From: Pelagibacteraceae bacterium
GTDB taxonomy: Bacteria; Pseudomonadota; Alphaproteobacteria; Pelagibacterales; Pelagibacteraceae
Direction of reading: 5' to 3'
Assembly: GCA_009693705.1 (NCBI GenBank)
Contig: SHWS01000011.1
Location: 1 to 45,252, forward strand
Length of the DNA: 45,252 nucleotides
Shown: positions 24,723 to 32,873 of the stretch, one piece after another
Position numbering within the stretch: position 1 is the first letter of the stretch
Layout: every line of letters starts with the position of its first letter
Position numbers and translations under genes: made by a program
Notes under the pieces: generated by a model
Database searches by the model: none
What the model was told of the DNA's origin: nothing
Seen by the model: only the letters and a program-made list of their open reading frames with translations

Positions 24723-25745
24723 ATGATAAAACCCATAGTGATCTCTGATCCATATCCAAGAACTTTAGATTTAATATTTACAAAGAAAAAATTTAAAGAA
24801 TTAAAATCAAATTATACAATCTTAAGTTCACCTAAAGTGAATAAAAAAAAGTTTTATGAAAATAATATTCATAAAGCCACATTTATTCTTGGTCAACCAG
24901 ATCTAGATAGAGCTCTGTTATTAAAAGCAAAAAAACTTAAGGCCATAATTAATGTTGAAAGTAACTTTCTAGATAATATGGATTATGATTATTGTTTTGC
25001 AAAAGGAATTCATGTAATTGCGACATCACCAGTATTTTCCAGACCTGTTGCAGAACTCGCTTTAGGTTTAACATTGTCTTTATTAAGAGATATTCATAAT
25101 TCACAAAAAAGTTTTCTTAATAAAGAGGAAAAATATGGTTTAGAGGGAAATTTAAAAGCGTCCTTATTGAGTCAAAAAAAAATAGGCCTCTTAGGATATG
25201 GCGATATAGCTAAAGCGTTAACACCTCTCTTATTACCTTTTTCAAAAGATATTAATGTTTATGATCCATGGGTACCTAATAAAATTATTAATGAGAATGG
25301 TTTTAAAAATATTTCACTCGATAATATGTTTAAAACATGTGATGTCATATATGTGCTAGCAGCTATCACTAAAAATAACCAATATCTTATTGATAAAAAA
25401 CTTCTTAATAAATTAAAATCCCAATCTTTATTTATTTTAATGAGTAGGGCAGCAGTGGTAAATTTTAGAGATTTGATAAACAGAGTTAAAAAAGGAGATA
25501 TTTATGTTGCTACAGATGTATTTCCTGAAGAACCAGTAAAAAAAAATGATCCAATAAGAAAAGTAAAAAATATTTTGTTTTCTGCTCATCGAGCAGGAGC
25601 ATTAAAATCAGTATTCGAGGAAATGGGAAATATAGTTATGGAAGATATGAAGTTAATTTCTAAAAATCTGCCACCTAGATTGTGCAAAAGAGCTGAAAGA
25701 GAAACTGTTGGTTTGTTAAGATCTAAACCAGTTGCAATTAATTAA
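24723..25745 (+). CDS. D-isomer 2-hydroxyacid dehydrogenase
   Basis: NAD-dependent hydroxyacid dehydrogenase. GLLGYGDIAKALTPLL is the cofactor loop, MSRAAVVNFRDLI replaces the usual NxGRGxxVDExAL but keeps the Arg, DVFPEEPV has the Glu and SAHRAGAL the His. Length 340 is normal. The changed Arg-region wording sets it apart from the other two members in this window, so a different substrate is likely. It sits between the Gfo/Idh gene and the second sugar ABC transporter (20-base gap) in the plus-strand operon. Confidence 0.86.
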   Translation: MIKPIVISDPYPRTLDLIFTKKKFKELKSNYTILSSPKVNKKKFYENNIHKATFILGQPDLDRALLLKAKKLKAIINVESNFLDNMDYDYCFAKGIHVIATSPVFSRPVAELALGLTLSLLRDIHNSQKSFLNKEEKYGLEGNLKASLLSQKKIGLLGYGDIAKALTPLLLPFSKDINVYDPWVPNKIINENGFKNISLDNMFKTCDVIYVLAAITKNNQYLIDKKLLNKLKSQSLFILMSRAAVVNFRDLINRVKKGDIYVATDVFPEEPVKKNDPIRKVKNILFSAHRAGALKSVFEEMGNIVMEDMKLISKNLPPRLCKRAERETVGLLRSKPVAIN

Positions 25746-25765
25746 TTTTTTTTTAAAGTTAAAAA

Positions 25766-26515
25766 ATGAACACTTCAAATAAAATAATTTTAGAGGCTAA
25801 AAACATTTCAAAATACTTTGGTACTATTACCGCATTAGAAAATGTTAATTTAAAAGTTAGAGAAGGAGAATGTCTTGGTGTTGTAGGTGATAATGGAGCA
25901 GGAAAATCAACTTTAATGAAGATACTTTCAGGTCTTTATAAACCCAGTAAAGGTGAGATGTATTTTTATGGAAAACGAGAAGTTTTAGAAAGTCCAAGAG
26001 ATTCTCAAAATTTGGGTCTAGAAATGGTATATCAAGATCTCGCTCTAGCGGGTAATTTACCAATTGGAGAAAATATTTTTCTTGGTCGTGAACCAACAAA
26101 AAGCTTTGGTTTTTTAAAATTATTAGATTACAAGAAAATTAAAGAATTGTCAGAAGCCCATTTAGACAAGTTAAAAATCCATGTAAAAAGTTCTGATCAA
26201 AAAGTTGAAGAGCTATCTGGAGGTCAAAGACAAGCCATAGCTATAGCCAGAGCAACAGCTTTTAATTCAAAATTAGTGATTATGGATGAGCCAACAGCAG
26301 CTCTAGCAATTAAAGAGGTAAGTAAAGTTTTAGATCTTATTAATGGACTAAAAAAAATTGGGGTTAGTGTAATTATCATAAGTCACAGAATGGACGATAT
26401 TTTTGCCGTTTGCGATCGTATAACTGCTCTTTTCCAAGGTACAAACTTTGCAGAGTCTGAATTATCAAAAACTTCTAAAGACGAAGTTATTGGTTGGATT
26501 ATGGGTAAAAAATAA
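25766..26515 (+). CDS. Sugar ABC transporter ATPase, single-domain (FrcA-like)
   Basis: Motor subunit of the second sugar importer. Walker A GDNGAGKST (about 40-48), signature ELSGGQRQAIAIAR, Walker B LVIMDEPTAAL and IISHRMDDIFAVCDR with the switch His. It is 249 residues and one domain only, so it works as a homodimer, unlike the double RbsA. Very similar in wording to the ATPase at 13755-14495, which suggests an old duplication of the transporter type. Followed after two bases by the permease gene. Confidence 0.94.
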   Translation: MNTSNKIILEAKNISKYFGTITALENVNLKVREGECLGVVGDNGAGKSTLMKILSGLYKPSKGEMYFYGKREVLESPRDSQNLGLEMVYQDLALAGNLPIGENIFLGREPTKSFGFLKLLDYKKIKELSEAHLDKLKIHVKSSDQKVEELSGGQRQAIAIARATAFNSKLVIMDEPTAALAIKEVSKVLDLINGLKKIGVSVIIISHRMDDIFAVCDRITALFQGTNFAESELSKTSKDEVIGWIMGKK

Positions 26516-26517
26516 AT

Positions 26518-27531
26518 ATGGAAAATAAAGAAGTTAAAAAAGAAAGTTTATTTTTAAAAAGTATTCCATATTTTGAAAAGTACGGAATTTTAATTGTCTT
26601 AATAATTATGATAGTTGGTCTTCATTTTATGCAGCCTGAAGTATTTTTGTCATGGAGAAATATTACTAATATTTTTAAACAAGTGTCTTGGCAATCAATG
26701 CTTGCCTTAGGAGTTTTTGTAGTAATTGTTACCGCTGGTATTGATTTATCTGTTGGATCAATAATGATGTTATCTCTTATGGTCTTAGCAATTACCGCCA
26801 AGTCAGGAGCTGACTGGTACATAGTGGTATTTATTCCTTTATTAGTAGGAATGCTCTGTGGAATGTTTAATGGTTTAGGAATAGTTCTTCTTCGCATGCC
26901 GCATCCATTTATAATGACTCTTGGCACGCTTTATATATTTAGAGGAACAGGAAATTTAATATCAGGCGGTTCTCCCATAAGCGGATTTACAGATGAAGTT
27001 AGATTTATTGGAAATGGGAGAATTGATTTAACATGGTTAGGATTGGATGAAACACAGTACTTGCCTGTAAGTGTAATTTTAATTGCGAGTGTTTTTTTTT
27101 GTATGTGGTTATTTTTAAATCACACAAGAACAGGGAAATGGATTTATGCAATAGGCGGCAATCCTAACGCAGCAAGGGCCGCGGGAATAAATGTAAATAA
27201 AATTTTAGTAATCGTTTATTCGCTTTGTGGACTTTTGTCTGGGTTTGGTGCACTTATTTTAGCAGGTAGAGCTGACTCAGGATATCCAAATGCTGGTTTA
27301 AATGCCGAACTAGATGCAATCGCTGCCTGTATTATAGGTGGGGCGAGTTTCTTTGGTGGGAGAGGGACAGTCTTAGGAGTTTTTGCCGGTGTCATGATAA
27401 TGGGAATTTTAAGGAATGGTTTAAATTTAATGGACGTAAGCGCTTTTTGGCAACAGGTGCTTATAGGAGCAATAATAGTAATTGCAGTTTACATAGATGT
27501 TTTAAGAAAAGATCTAGGAACCAGGAAATAG
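26518..27531 (+). CDS. Sugar ABC transporter permease (RbsC family)
   Basis: Inner-membrane channel of the second sugar importer. Around ten hydrophobic segments, GIDLSVGSIMMLSLM after the second, GKWIYAIGGNPNAARAAGIN as the ATPase-contact loop and CIIGGASFFGGRGTVLGVFAGV near the C-terminus, all typical of the ribose-type permease family. Length 337 is normal. It lies between ATPase and binding-protein genes; the 134-base gap after it (no T-run terminator seen) can hold a separate promoter for the binding protein. Confidence 0.94.
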   Translation: MENKEVKKESLFLKSIPYFEKYGILIVLIIMIVGLHFMQPEVFLSWRNITNIFKQVSWQSMLALGVFVVIVTAGIDLSVGSIMMLSLMVLAITAKSGADWYIVVFIPLLVGMLCGMFNGLGIVLLRMPHPFIMTLGTLYIFRGTGNLISGGSPISGFTDEVRFIGNGRIDLTWLGLDETQYLPVSVILIASVFFCMWLFLNHTRTGKWIYAIGGNPNAARAAGINVNKILVIVYSLCGLLSGFGALILAGRADSGYPNAGLNAELDAIAACIIGGASFFGGRGTVLGVFAGVMIMGILRNGLNLMDVSAFWQQVLIGAIIVIAVYIDVLRKDLGTRK

Positions 27532-27665
27532 TTTATTTTTTGTATTTCAACTTATAATTGATAACTAATTTTTTTTAATGAATTCATTTAAGAGTTGTTT
27601 TTTATTGTTAAATATTATTAATAACAGTGTTTAAAGTTGTTATAAAAATCAAAAAAGGAAAAATA

Positions 27666-28589
27666 ATGAATATAATTAAAAAATTAGGTGTATTTTTTAC
27701 ATCTTTGTTTCTAATGCTAAGCATTACAGTTGCAAGTTCGTTTGCTGAAAAAACTATTTTGTTTAGTATTAAAGGACCTGGATCAGGAAACCCATTTTGG
27801 GCTTCTGTTGAAAAAGGTGCTCAAGAAGAAGCTAAAAAATTAGGCGTTAAATTGATTTTGATTGCACCACCTCAAGAGGGTGATGTTCAAGCTCAAGTGA
27901 ACCAATTAGAAGATCAAATTGCAAAAGGTGTTGACGCTATTGCGCTTGCTCCTTCAGATCCAAATGCATTAGCTCCAATTGTTGCTGATGCAATTAAAAA
28001 CGGAATTCCCGTTGTGTTTGTTGACACAAAAGGAAGTAACGAAGGTGTAACTTTTATTGGAACTAACAATGAAAATGGAGCTGAGTTAGCTGCTAAATTT
28101 ATATGTGAAAAAACTCCAAAAGGTTCAGATGTTGCAATTTTAACTGGTATCGAGTCTCAATCAACAGCATTATTAAGAAGAGATGGTGCTGCTAAAGGAC
28201 TAAAAGCTTGTGGTTTAAATATTGTAGCTACTCAAACAGCTGAATGGGACACTGCAAAAGCAAGATCAGTTACAGAATCTATTATTGCAAAAAATCCTAA
28301 TATTAAAGCAATCTTTGGATCTAATGACAATATGGCGTTAGGTGCAATTCAAGCTCTTAAAGATGCTGGAATGAAAGATGTTACAGTCGTAGGTTTTGAT
28401 GCAACTCCTGATGCCGCTAATAGTATTTTAGCTGGTGACATGACAGCAACTGTTGCGCAATTTTCATATAACATGGGTGCTTATGGAGTAAAATATGCAC
28501 TTGATTTAGCAAATGGTAAAAAAATTGAGCCAAATATTGATACAGGAACTCAATTAGTTACTAAAGATAACGCTAAAGATTTTAAATAG
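27666..28589 (+). CDS. Sugar ABC transporter substrate-binding protein (RbsB-like)
   Basis: Periplasmic receptor of the second sugar importer. I place the start at the ATG at 27666 rather than 39 bases upstream, because AGGA lies just before it and the protein then begins with a proper signal peptide (MNIIKKLG ... ASSFA before EKT). Mature sequence: SIKGPGSGNPFWASVEKGAQEEAKKLG, QIAKGVDAIALAPSDPNAL, VFVDTKGS and IFGSNDNMALGAIQALKDAG, the ribose-binding pattern. About 307 residues. It is followed by a classic intrinsic terminator and then by FucU and ribokinase, so ribose, fucose or another mutarotating aldose is the likely ligand. Confidence 0.93.
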   Translation: MNIIKKLGVFFTSLFLMLSITVASSFAEKTILFSIKGPGSGNPFWASVEKGAQEEAKKLGVKLILIAPPQEGDVQAQVNQLEDQIAKGVDAIALAPSDPNALAPIVADAIKNGIPVVFVDTKGSNEGVTFIGTNNENGAELAAKFICEKTPKGSDVAILTGIESQSTALLRRDGAAKGLKACGLNIVATQTAEWDTAKARSVTESIIAKNPNIKAIFGSNDNMALGAIQALKDAGMKDVTVVGFDATPDAANSILAGDMTATVAQFSYNMGAYGVKYALDLANGKKIEPNIDTGTQLVTKDNAKDFK

Positions 28590-28611
28590 TCTTTATAATA
28601 AAAGAAAAATT

Positions 28612-28644
28612 AAAGGGTGGAATAAAATTTCCACCCTTTTTTTT
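28612..28644 (+). terminator. Rho-independent terminator after the sugar-binding-protein gene
   Basis: An 11-bp stem (28612-28622 with 28629-28639, core GGGTGG/CCACCC), a six-base loop and a following T-run. It ends the transporter operon 22 bases after the binding-protein stop. The next gene starts 15 bases later, so partial read-through or a nearby promoter must serve fucU. Confidence 0.92.
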
Positions 28645-28659
28645 ATAACATAGCTTTTC

Positions 28660-29130
28660 ATGTTAATAAAACTTGATCCAATTCTTAGTCCAGAGCTATT
28701 ATTTACTCTTCGTTCAATGGGTCATGGTGACAAATTAGTTTTAGCTGATGCAAATTTCCCAGCGCATTCAATGAATAAAAATGTTGTTAGATTAGATGGG
28801 GTAAATATTAATGATGCTTCAAGGGCTATTCTATCAGTATTTCCGCTGGATAGTTTTGTTGTTTCTCAAGGAGGAATGGCAGCAAATAGAATGGAAGTTG
28901 ATGATAAACCAAATGAGCTAACAGATGCTCATAAGGAATTTATTAAAGCAGTTAAAGATGTTTCGGGAGATAACTGGCAAGTAGGATCTATTGAAAGACA
29001 ATCTTTTTATGAAGAGGCTAAAAAATCCTATGCAATTGTTACAACAACAGATGCTAGGCCATTTGGATGTTTTATAATAACCAAAGGTGTAATTAAACCA
29101 GACGGCAGTGTTTGGGTTCTTAATAAGTAA
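28660..29130 (+). CDS. fucU: L-fucose mutarotase FucU (RbsD/FucU family)
   Basis: Interconverts sugar anomers, speeding entry of imported pyranose into catabolism. LISPELL-like opening, MGHGDKLVLADANFPAHS (His22, Asp30, His36) and the later ARPFGCFIITKGV match FucU more closely than RbsD. Length 156 against ~140 for E. coli FucU. It starts right behind a terminator and its stop overlaps the ribokinase start by one base (TAATG), coupling the two. Presence of FucU supports fucose or a similar sugar as substrate of this island, though a ribose-active member cannot be excluded. Confidence 0.9.
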   Translation: MLIKLDPILSPELLFTLRSMGHGDKLVLADANFPAHSMNKNVVRLDGVNINDASRAILSVFPLDSFVVSQGGMAANRMEVDDKPNELTDAHKEFIKAVKDVSGDNWQVGSIERQSFYEEAKKSYAIVTTTDARPFGCFIITKGVIKPDGSVWVLNK

Positions 29131-30041
29131 TGAGCTCAATTTGCATTTTTGGTGTATTTGTTGCTGATCTTAGTTTTTTTGGAAACAAGATACCTGTAAG
29201 AGGAGAAACAATTTTAGGAAACAAGCATTTGGTTGGCCCAGGTGGAAAAGGTTCTAACCAAGCAATTGCCGCTGCAAGATTGAAGGGTGAGGTAAATTTT
29301 ATAACTAAAGTGGGCAAAGACAATTACGCAGATATGGCATTCTCTTATTATAAAGAGGCAGGCGTTAATACAATCTCTGTAATTCAAGACCCAAATTTAT
29401 CTACGGGCGTGGCTGGCATAATGATTAATGAAAACGGCCATAATGCAATTAATATTGTTCCTGGTGCTGCTGCTTATCTAAATAATGAGGATATTGATAA
29501 AAATTTGGAGGTAATAAAAAAGTCCAAGATATTTTTAACACAAATGGAAACACCAGACTTAACTACAATGTATGCTTTAAAAAAGGCTAAGGAAAATAAT
29601 TGTCTTACAATTTTAAACCCAGCGCCAGCTAGAAAAATTAATAAAGAGGACTTTTCTTTATTGGATTTTTTTACTCCAAATGAAACTGAAGCAGAATTTT
29701 ATATTAATAAAAAAATTCATACAGAAGAAGACATGAAAAATGCAGCAAAACAATTTTTGAACATGGGTATTAAAAATATTATTATTACATTAGGTGCAAA
29801 AGGTGTTTATTTTGCAAACAAAGAAGAAAATTATTTTATTGAAGCTTTCAAATTAAAAGAGGATGTTGTTGATACCACTGGAGCAGGGGATGCTTTTAAT
29901 GGAGCTTTGGCTGTTGCTCTAGCAAAGGGTTATACTTATAAAGATTCAGTTATCTTTGCAAATAAAGTCGGCGGTATTTCAACAACTAGATTAGGGGCTG
30001 CAAGTTCAATGCCTTTATTGAAAGAGGTATTAGAATATTAA
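29130..30041 (+). CDS. rbsK: Ribokinase (PfkB family)
   Basis: ATP-dependent sugar kinase. GPGGKGSNQA at 36-45 is the ribose-binding loop and DTTGAGDAFNG at 248-258 holds the anion hole and catalytic base Asp254. ITKVGKD and LTQMETP blocks are also ribokinase-like. Length 303 is normal. It is translationally coupled to fucU and followed after one base by an aldo/keto reductase. It is the only clear phosphorylating enzyme of the PfkB type in the island, so at least one imported sugar (probably ribose or a deoxyribose) uses a phosphorylative route. Confidence 0.9.
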   Translation: MSSICIFGVFVADLSFFGNKIPVRGETILGNKHLVGPGGKGSNQAIAAARLKGEVNFITKVGKDNYADMAFSYYKEAGVNTISVIQDPNLSTGVAGIMINENGHNAINIVPGAAAYLNNEDIDKNLEVIKKSKIFLTQMETPDLTTMYALKKAKENNCLTILNPAPARKINKEDFSLLDFFTPNETEAEFYINKKIHTEEDMKNAAKQFLNMGIKNIIITLGAKGVYFANKEENYFIEAFKLKEDVVDTTGAGDAFNGALAVALAKGYTYKDSVIFANKVGGISTTRLGAASSMPLLKEVLEY

Positions 30042-30042
30042 A

Positions 30043-31071
30043 ATGATTTATAAAGCATTAGATAAAAGATATAGCGAAATGGAATATAGAAAATGTGGAA
30101 CTAGTGGCCTTAAGCTACCATTAATTAGTTTAGGCCTTTGGCATAACTTTGGGGGAAAAACTATAAATCCTGAGTCTAAAAAAGTTTTATTTAAAGCGTT
30201 TGATTTAGGGATTACTCATTTTGATTTAGCTAATAACTATGGGCCACCATACGGAAGTGCAGAAAGTAATTTTGGAAAAATAATGAAAACTGATTTAAAA
30301 AAATATAGAGATGAGCTTATTATTTCATCTAAAGCTGGATATGATATGTGGGCTGGTCCATACGGTGAGTGGGGATCAAAAAAACATATTGTAGCAAGCT
30401 GTGATCAAAGTTTAAAAAGAATGCGATTAGACTATGTTGATATATTTTATTCACATCGATTTGATCCAAATACCCCTCTAGAGGAAACAGTTGATGCTTT
30501 AGAAAACATTTATAGATCGGGAAAAGCCTTGTATGTTGGTATTTCTTCCTATTCGTCAAAAAAAACCAAAGAAATATATAAAATTTTAAAATCAAGAAAT
30601 ATTAAAATACTTATTCATCAACCATCTTATTCTATTATCAATAGATGGATTGAAAAGGATTTAACTCAAACTTTGATAAATTATGGTATTGGATGCATTG
30701 CATTTTCACCAATAGCTCAAGGAATGTTATCTGAAAAATATTTAAAGAAAATTCCTAGAAATTCTAGAGCCAATCAAAAAATAACATCCTTAAATAAAAA
30801 ATTAATCACTAGTAAAAATATTAAAATTATAAATGACCTTAATGTTATTGCAAAAAAAAGAGGACAGTCATTGACACAAATGTCTATTGCTTGGGTTTTA
30901 AACAATAAAGCAGTTACTTCAGCTTTGATTGGAGTTAGAAATTTAAAACAATTAAAAGAAAATGTAGAAAGTTTAAATAATTTAAATTTTTCTAAAAATG
31001 AGTTGTCATTAATAAATAAAAAAGCTAAAGATGGGGGAATTAATTTATGGCTTACATCAAGCTCCTACTAA
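30043..31071 (+). CDS. Aldo/keto reductase, YghZ/Kv-beta type
   Basis: NADPH-dependent carbonyl reductase. MEYRKCGTSGLKLPLISLGLWHNFG is the usual opening of the YghZ (L-glyceraldehyde-3-phosphate reductase) group. HFDLANNYGPPYGSAESNFG carries catalytic Asp and Tyr, ISSKAGYDMW the Lys, and FYSHRFDPNTPLEETVDAL the His. Length 342 is normal. One base after ribokinase and six before an SDR, in one plus-strand operon. It may detoxify or reduce an aldehyde arising from sugar cleavage; the physiological substrate is not evident. Confidence 0.9.
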   Translation: MIYKALDKRYSEMEYRKCGTSGLKLPLISLGLWHNFGGKTINPESKKVLFKAFDLGITHFDLANNYGPPYGSAESNFGKIMKTDLKKYRDELIISSKAGYDMWAGPYGEWGSKKHIVASCDQSLKRMRLDYVDIFYSHRFDPNTPLEETVDALENIYRSGKALYVGISSYSSKKTKEIYKILKSRNIKILIHQPSYSIINRWIEKDLTQTLINYGIGCIAFSPIAQGMLSEKYLKKIPRNSRANQKITSLNKKLITSKNIKIINDLNVIAKKRGQSLTQMSIAWVLNNKAVTSALIGVRNLKQLKENVESLNNLNFSKNELSLINKKAKDGGINLWLTSSSY

Positions 31072-31077
31072 AAAAAA

Positions 31078-31827
31078 ATGATTAAATTTGATTTAAACAA
31101 TAGAGTTGCGATAGTAACAGGAGGTGCTCAAGGTTTTGGATTTGCAATTACTGAAAGATTTATCGAATCAGGAGCAAAAGTTGTCATTTGGGACATCGAT
31201 GAAGTTGAGACTAAAAAAGCTTTAAATAAAATAAATTCAGAAAATTTAACTTATCAAATCGTTGATATATCTAATTTTGAAAAAATTAGTCAAAATCTAA
31301 AAGAAGCTGAGAATAAGCATGGCAAAATCGATATCTTTGTTAATAACGCAGGAATTGCCGGCATAATTAAAACTGTTGTAGATTACCCAATTGAAGAATG
31401 GAACAAGGTTATAAATTTAAATTTAAATTCTGTTTTTTATTGTTGCAAAGCTGTTGTTCCAATTATGATCAAAAACAATTATGGACGTATCGTGAATATC
31501 GCATCAATTGCTGGTAAAGAGGGAAATCCAAATGCTAGTGCGTATAGTGCATCCAAGGCAGGTGTAATTGGTTTAACTAAATCTTTAGGTAAAGAATTGG
31601 CTCTTAAAAATATTGCAGTAAACTGCGTAACACCCGCTGCTGCAAAAACTAGAATATTTGATCAAATTACTCAAGAACATATTGACTATATGCTTTCAAA
31701 AATTCCTAGAAACAAGTTTGCAAAAGTAGAAGAGCTAGCTTCTTTAGTAACTTGGCTGTGTAGTGAAGAAAATTCATTTTCAACAGCGGCTATTTTTGAT
31801 TTAAGTGGTGGTAGAGCTACATACTAA
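31078..31827 (+). CDS. Short-chain dehydrogenase/reductase (FabG-like, sugar/keto-acid type)
   Basis: NAD(P)-dependent dehydrogenase. VTGGAQGFGFA near 14-24 is the cofactor loop, NNAGIAG follows and the catalytic set is Ser in NIASIAGKEG with YSASK. Length 249 is standard. The C-terminus lacks the usual final GGxxx(M)H variety and ends LSGGRATY. By context between an aldo/keto reductase and a ROK kinase, and by its resemblance to 2-keto-3-deoxy-L-fuconate dehydrogenases, it may act in the same deoxysugar pathway, but this is a guess. Confidence 0.87.
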   Translation: MIKFDLNNRVAIVTGGAQGFGFAITERFIESGAKVVIWDIDEVETKKALNKINSENLTYQIVDISNFEKISQNLKEAENKHGKIDIFVNNAGIAGIIKTVVDYPIEEWNKVINLNLNSVFYCCKAVVPIMIKNNYGRIVNIASIAGKEGNPNASAYSASKAGVIGLTKSLGKELALKNIAVNCVTPAAAKTRIFDQITQEHIDYMLSKIPRNKFAKVEELASLVTWLCSEENSFSTAAIFDLSGGRATY

Positions 31828-31828
31828 T

Positions 31829-32731
31829 ATGCAAATTGGTTTTGATATTGGTGCTACAAAAATAGAAAGTGTAGTATTAAAAGATAATGGTGATGAGACA
31901 CATAGAACTCGAAAAGAATGCCCAAAAGATTATTTTTCTATAATTAATACAATTAAAGATACCGTTATAAATTTAGAAAAAGAATTTAATAAAACTCTTC
32001 CCATAGGAGTTTGTCATCCAGGAGTACATTCTCCACAAACAGGTTTGGTTAAAAATGCACCTAATTGTATATGGATTGAAAAAAAACCATTTCAAAAAAA
32101 TTTAAGAGAAGCTTTAGGTAGAGAGGTTTTTTGTGAAAATGACGCAAACTGTTTTGCTTTGTCAGAAGCTATTGATGGTTCAGGTAAACATTATAAAATT
32201 GTTTATGGAATAATTTTGGGTTCAGGAGTTGGTGGTGGTCTTGTCATTGATAAAAAAATTGTAACTGGTCCAAATGGCGTTGCTGGCGAATGGGGCCATA
32301 ATCAAATACCATATCCATTAGCAAAAAAAGAAAATTTTGATAGTAATTTTCAAAGAGATGGTGAAATAGAAAGTTTTATTTCAGGACTTGGTTTGGCAAA
32401 AAGATTTAATAAGAAATTTTCAAAAAATCTTAAGGCAAATGAAATATTTGAACTAAATAGAAAACATGATTTGGACGCAGAATCATTTATTGATGATTTT
32501 AAATTAAATTTAGCAATGTCATTATCATTGATAATAAATATATTGGACCCAGATGTATTTGTTTTTGGTGGGGGGCTTTCAAATGAAATTGATTTTTTAA
32601 GTGAAATCGAGTCTTTGGTTAAAAAATTTGTTATTGGGAAAGAATATGAGGGAGTTTTTTTAAAACCAAAATACGGTGATGCAAGTGGTGTTAGAGGTGC
32701 TGCAAGACTAGGCAGGATGACAGTTTATTAA
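31829..32731 (+). CDS. mak: ROK-family sugar kinase, Mak-like fructokinase without zinc cysteines
   Basis: Sugar kinase of the ROK family. I start at the ATG at 31829, one base after the SDR stop, where MQIGFDIGATKIE gives the phosphate loop; the longer reading from 31805 overlaps the SDR. GVCHPGVHSPQTG, CENDANCFALSEA (catalytic Asp), GAGEWGHN-like AGEWGHNQIPYP and the C-terminal NILDPDVFVFGGGLSN and GDASGVRGAARL follow E. coli Mak closely over 300 residues. The ROK zinc motif C-x-C-G-x2-G-C-x-E is replaced by SNFQRDGEIE: the His is kept but all three Cys are gone. Activity without zinc is possible but unproven. Confidence 0.85.
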   Translation: MQIGFDIGATKIESVVLKDNGDETHRTRKECPKDYFSIINTIKDTVINLEKEFNKTLPIGVCHPGVHSPQTGLVKNAPNCIWIEKKPFQKNLREALGREVFCENDANCFALSEAIDGSGKHYKIVYGIILGSGVGGGLVIDKKIVTGPNGVAGEWGHNQIPYPLAKKENFDSNFQRDGEIESFISGLGLAKRFNKKFSKNLKANEIFELNRKHDLDAESFIDDFKLNLAMSLSLIINILDPDVFVFGGGLSNEIDFLSEIESLVKKFVIGKEYEGVFLKPKYGDASGVRGAARLGRMTVY

Positions 32732-32871
32732 ATACAATTAATTATTGTGATCAGCAATTGCTAGGAAAATTTTCATCAACTATTGATATTGTTATTAATA
32801 AAGAATATAAATTAAATTTAGATACAAATAAAATTTCCTTATTTGATAAAGTAACCAAAGAAAGATTGTAG
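32731..32871 (+). pseudogene. Remnant: C-terminal tail of a MalK/UgpC-type sugar ABC ATPase
   Basis: A start-less open frame of 46 codons fills the gap between the ROK gene and the next SDR and ends two bases before the SDR's ATG. It reads LGKFSSTIDIVINKEYKLNL then DTNKISLFDKVTKERL and stop. The final part matches the end of MalK/UgpC-type ATPases (usual wording: ...KxHLFDxxTGxxL). The body of the ATPase is absent, so this is probably a scar of a deleted transporter once in operon with the SDR. Confidence 0.55.
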
Positions 32872-32873
32872 AA

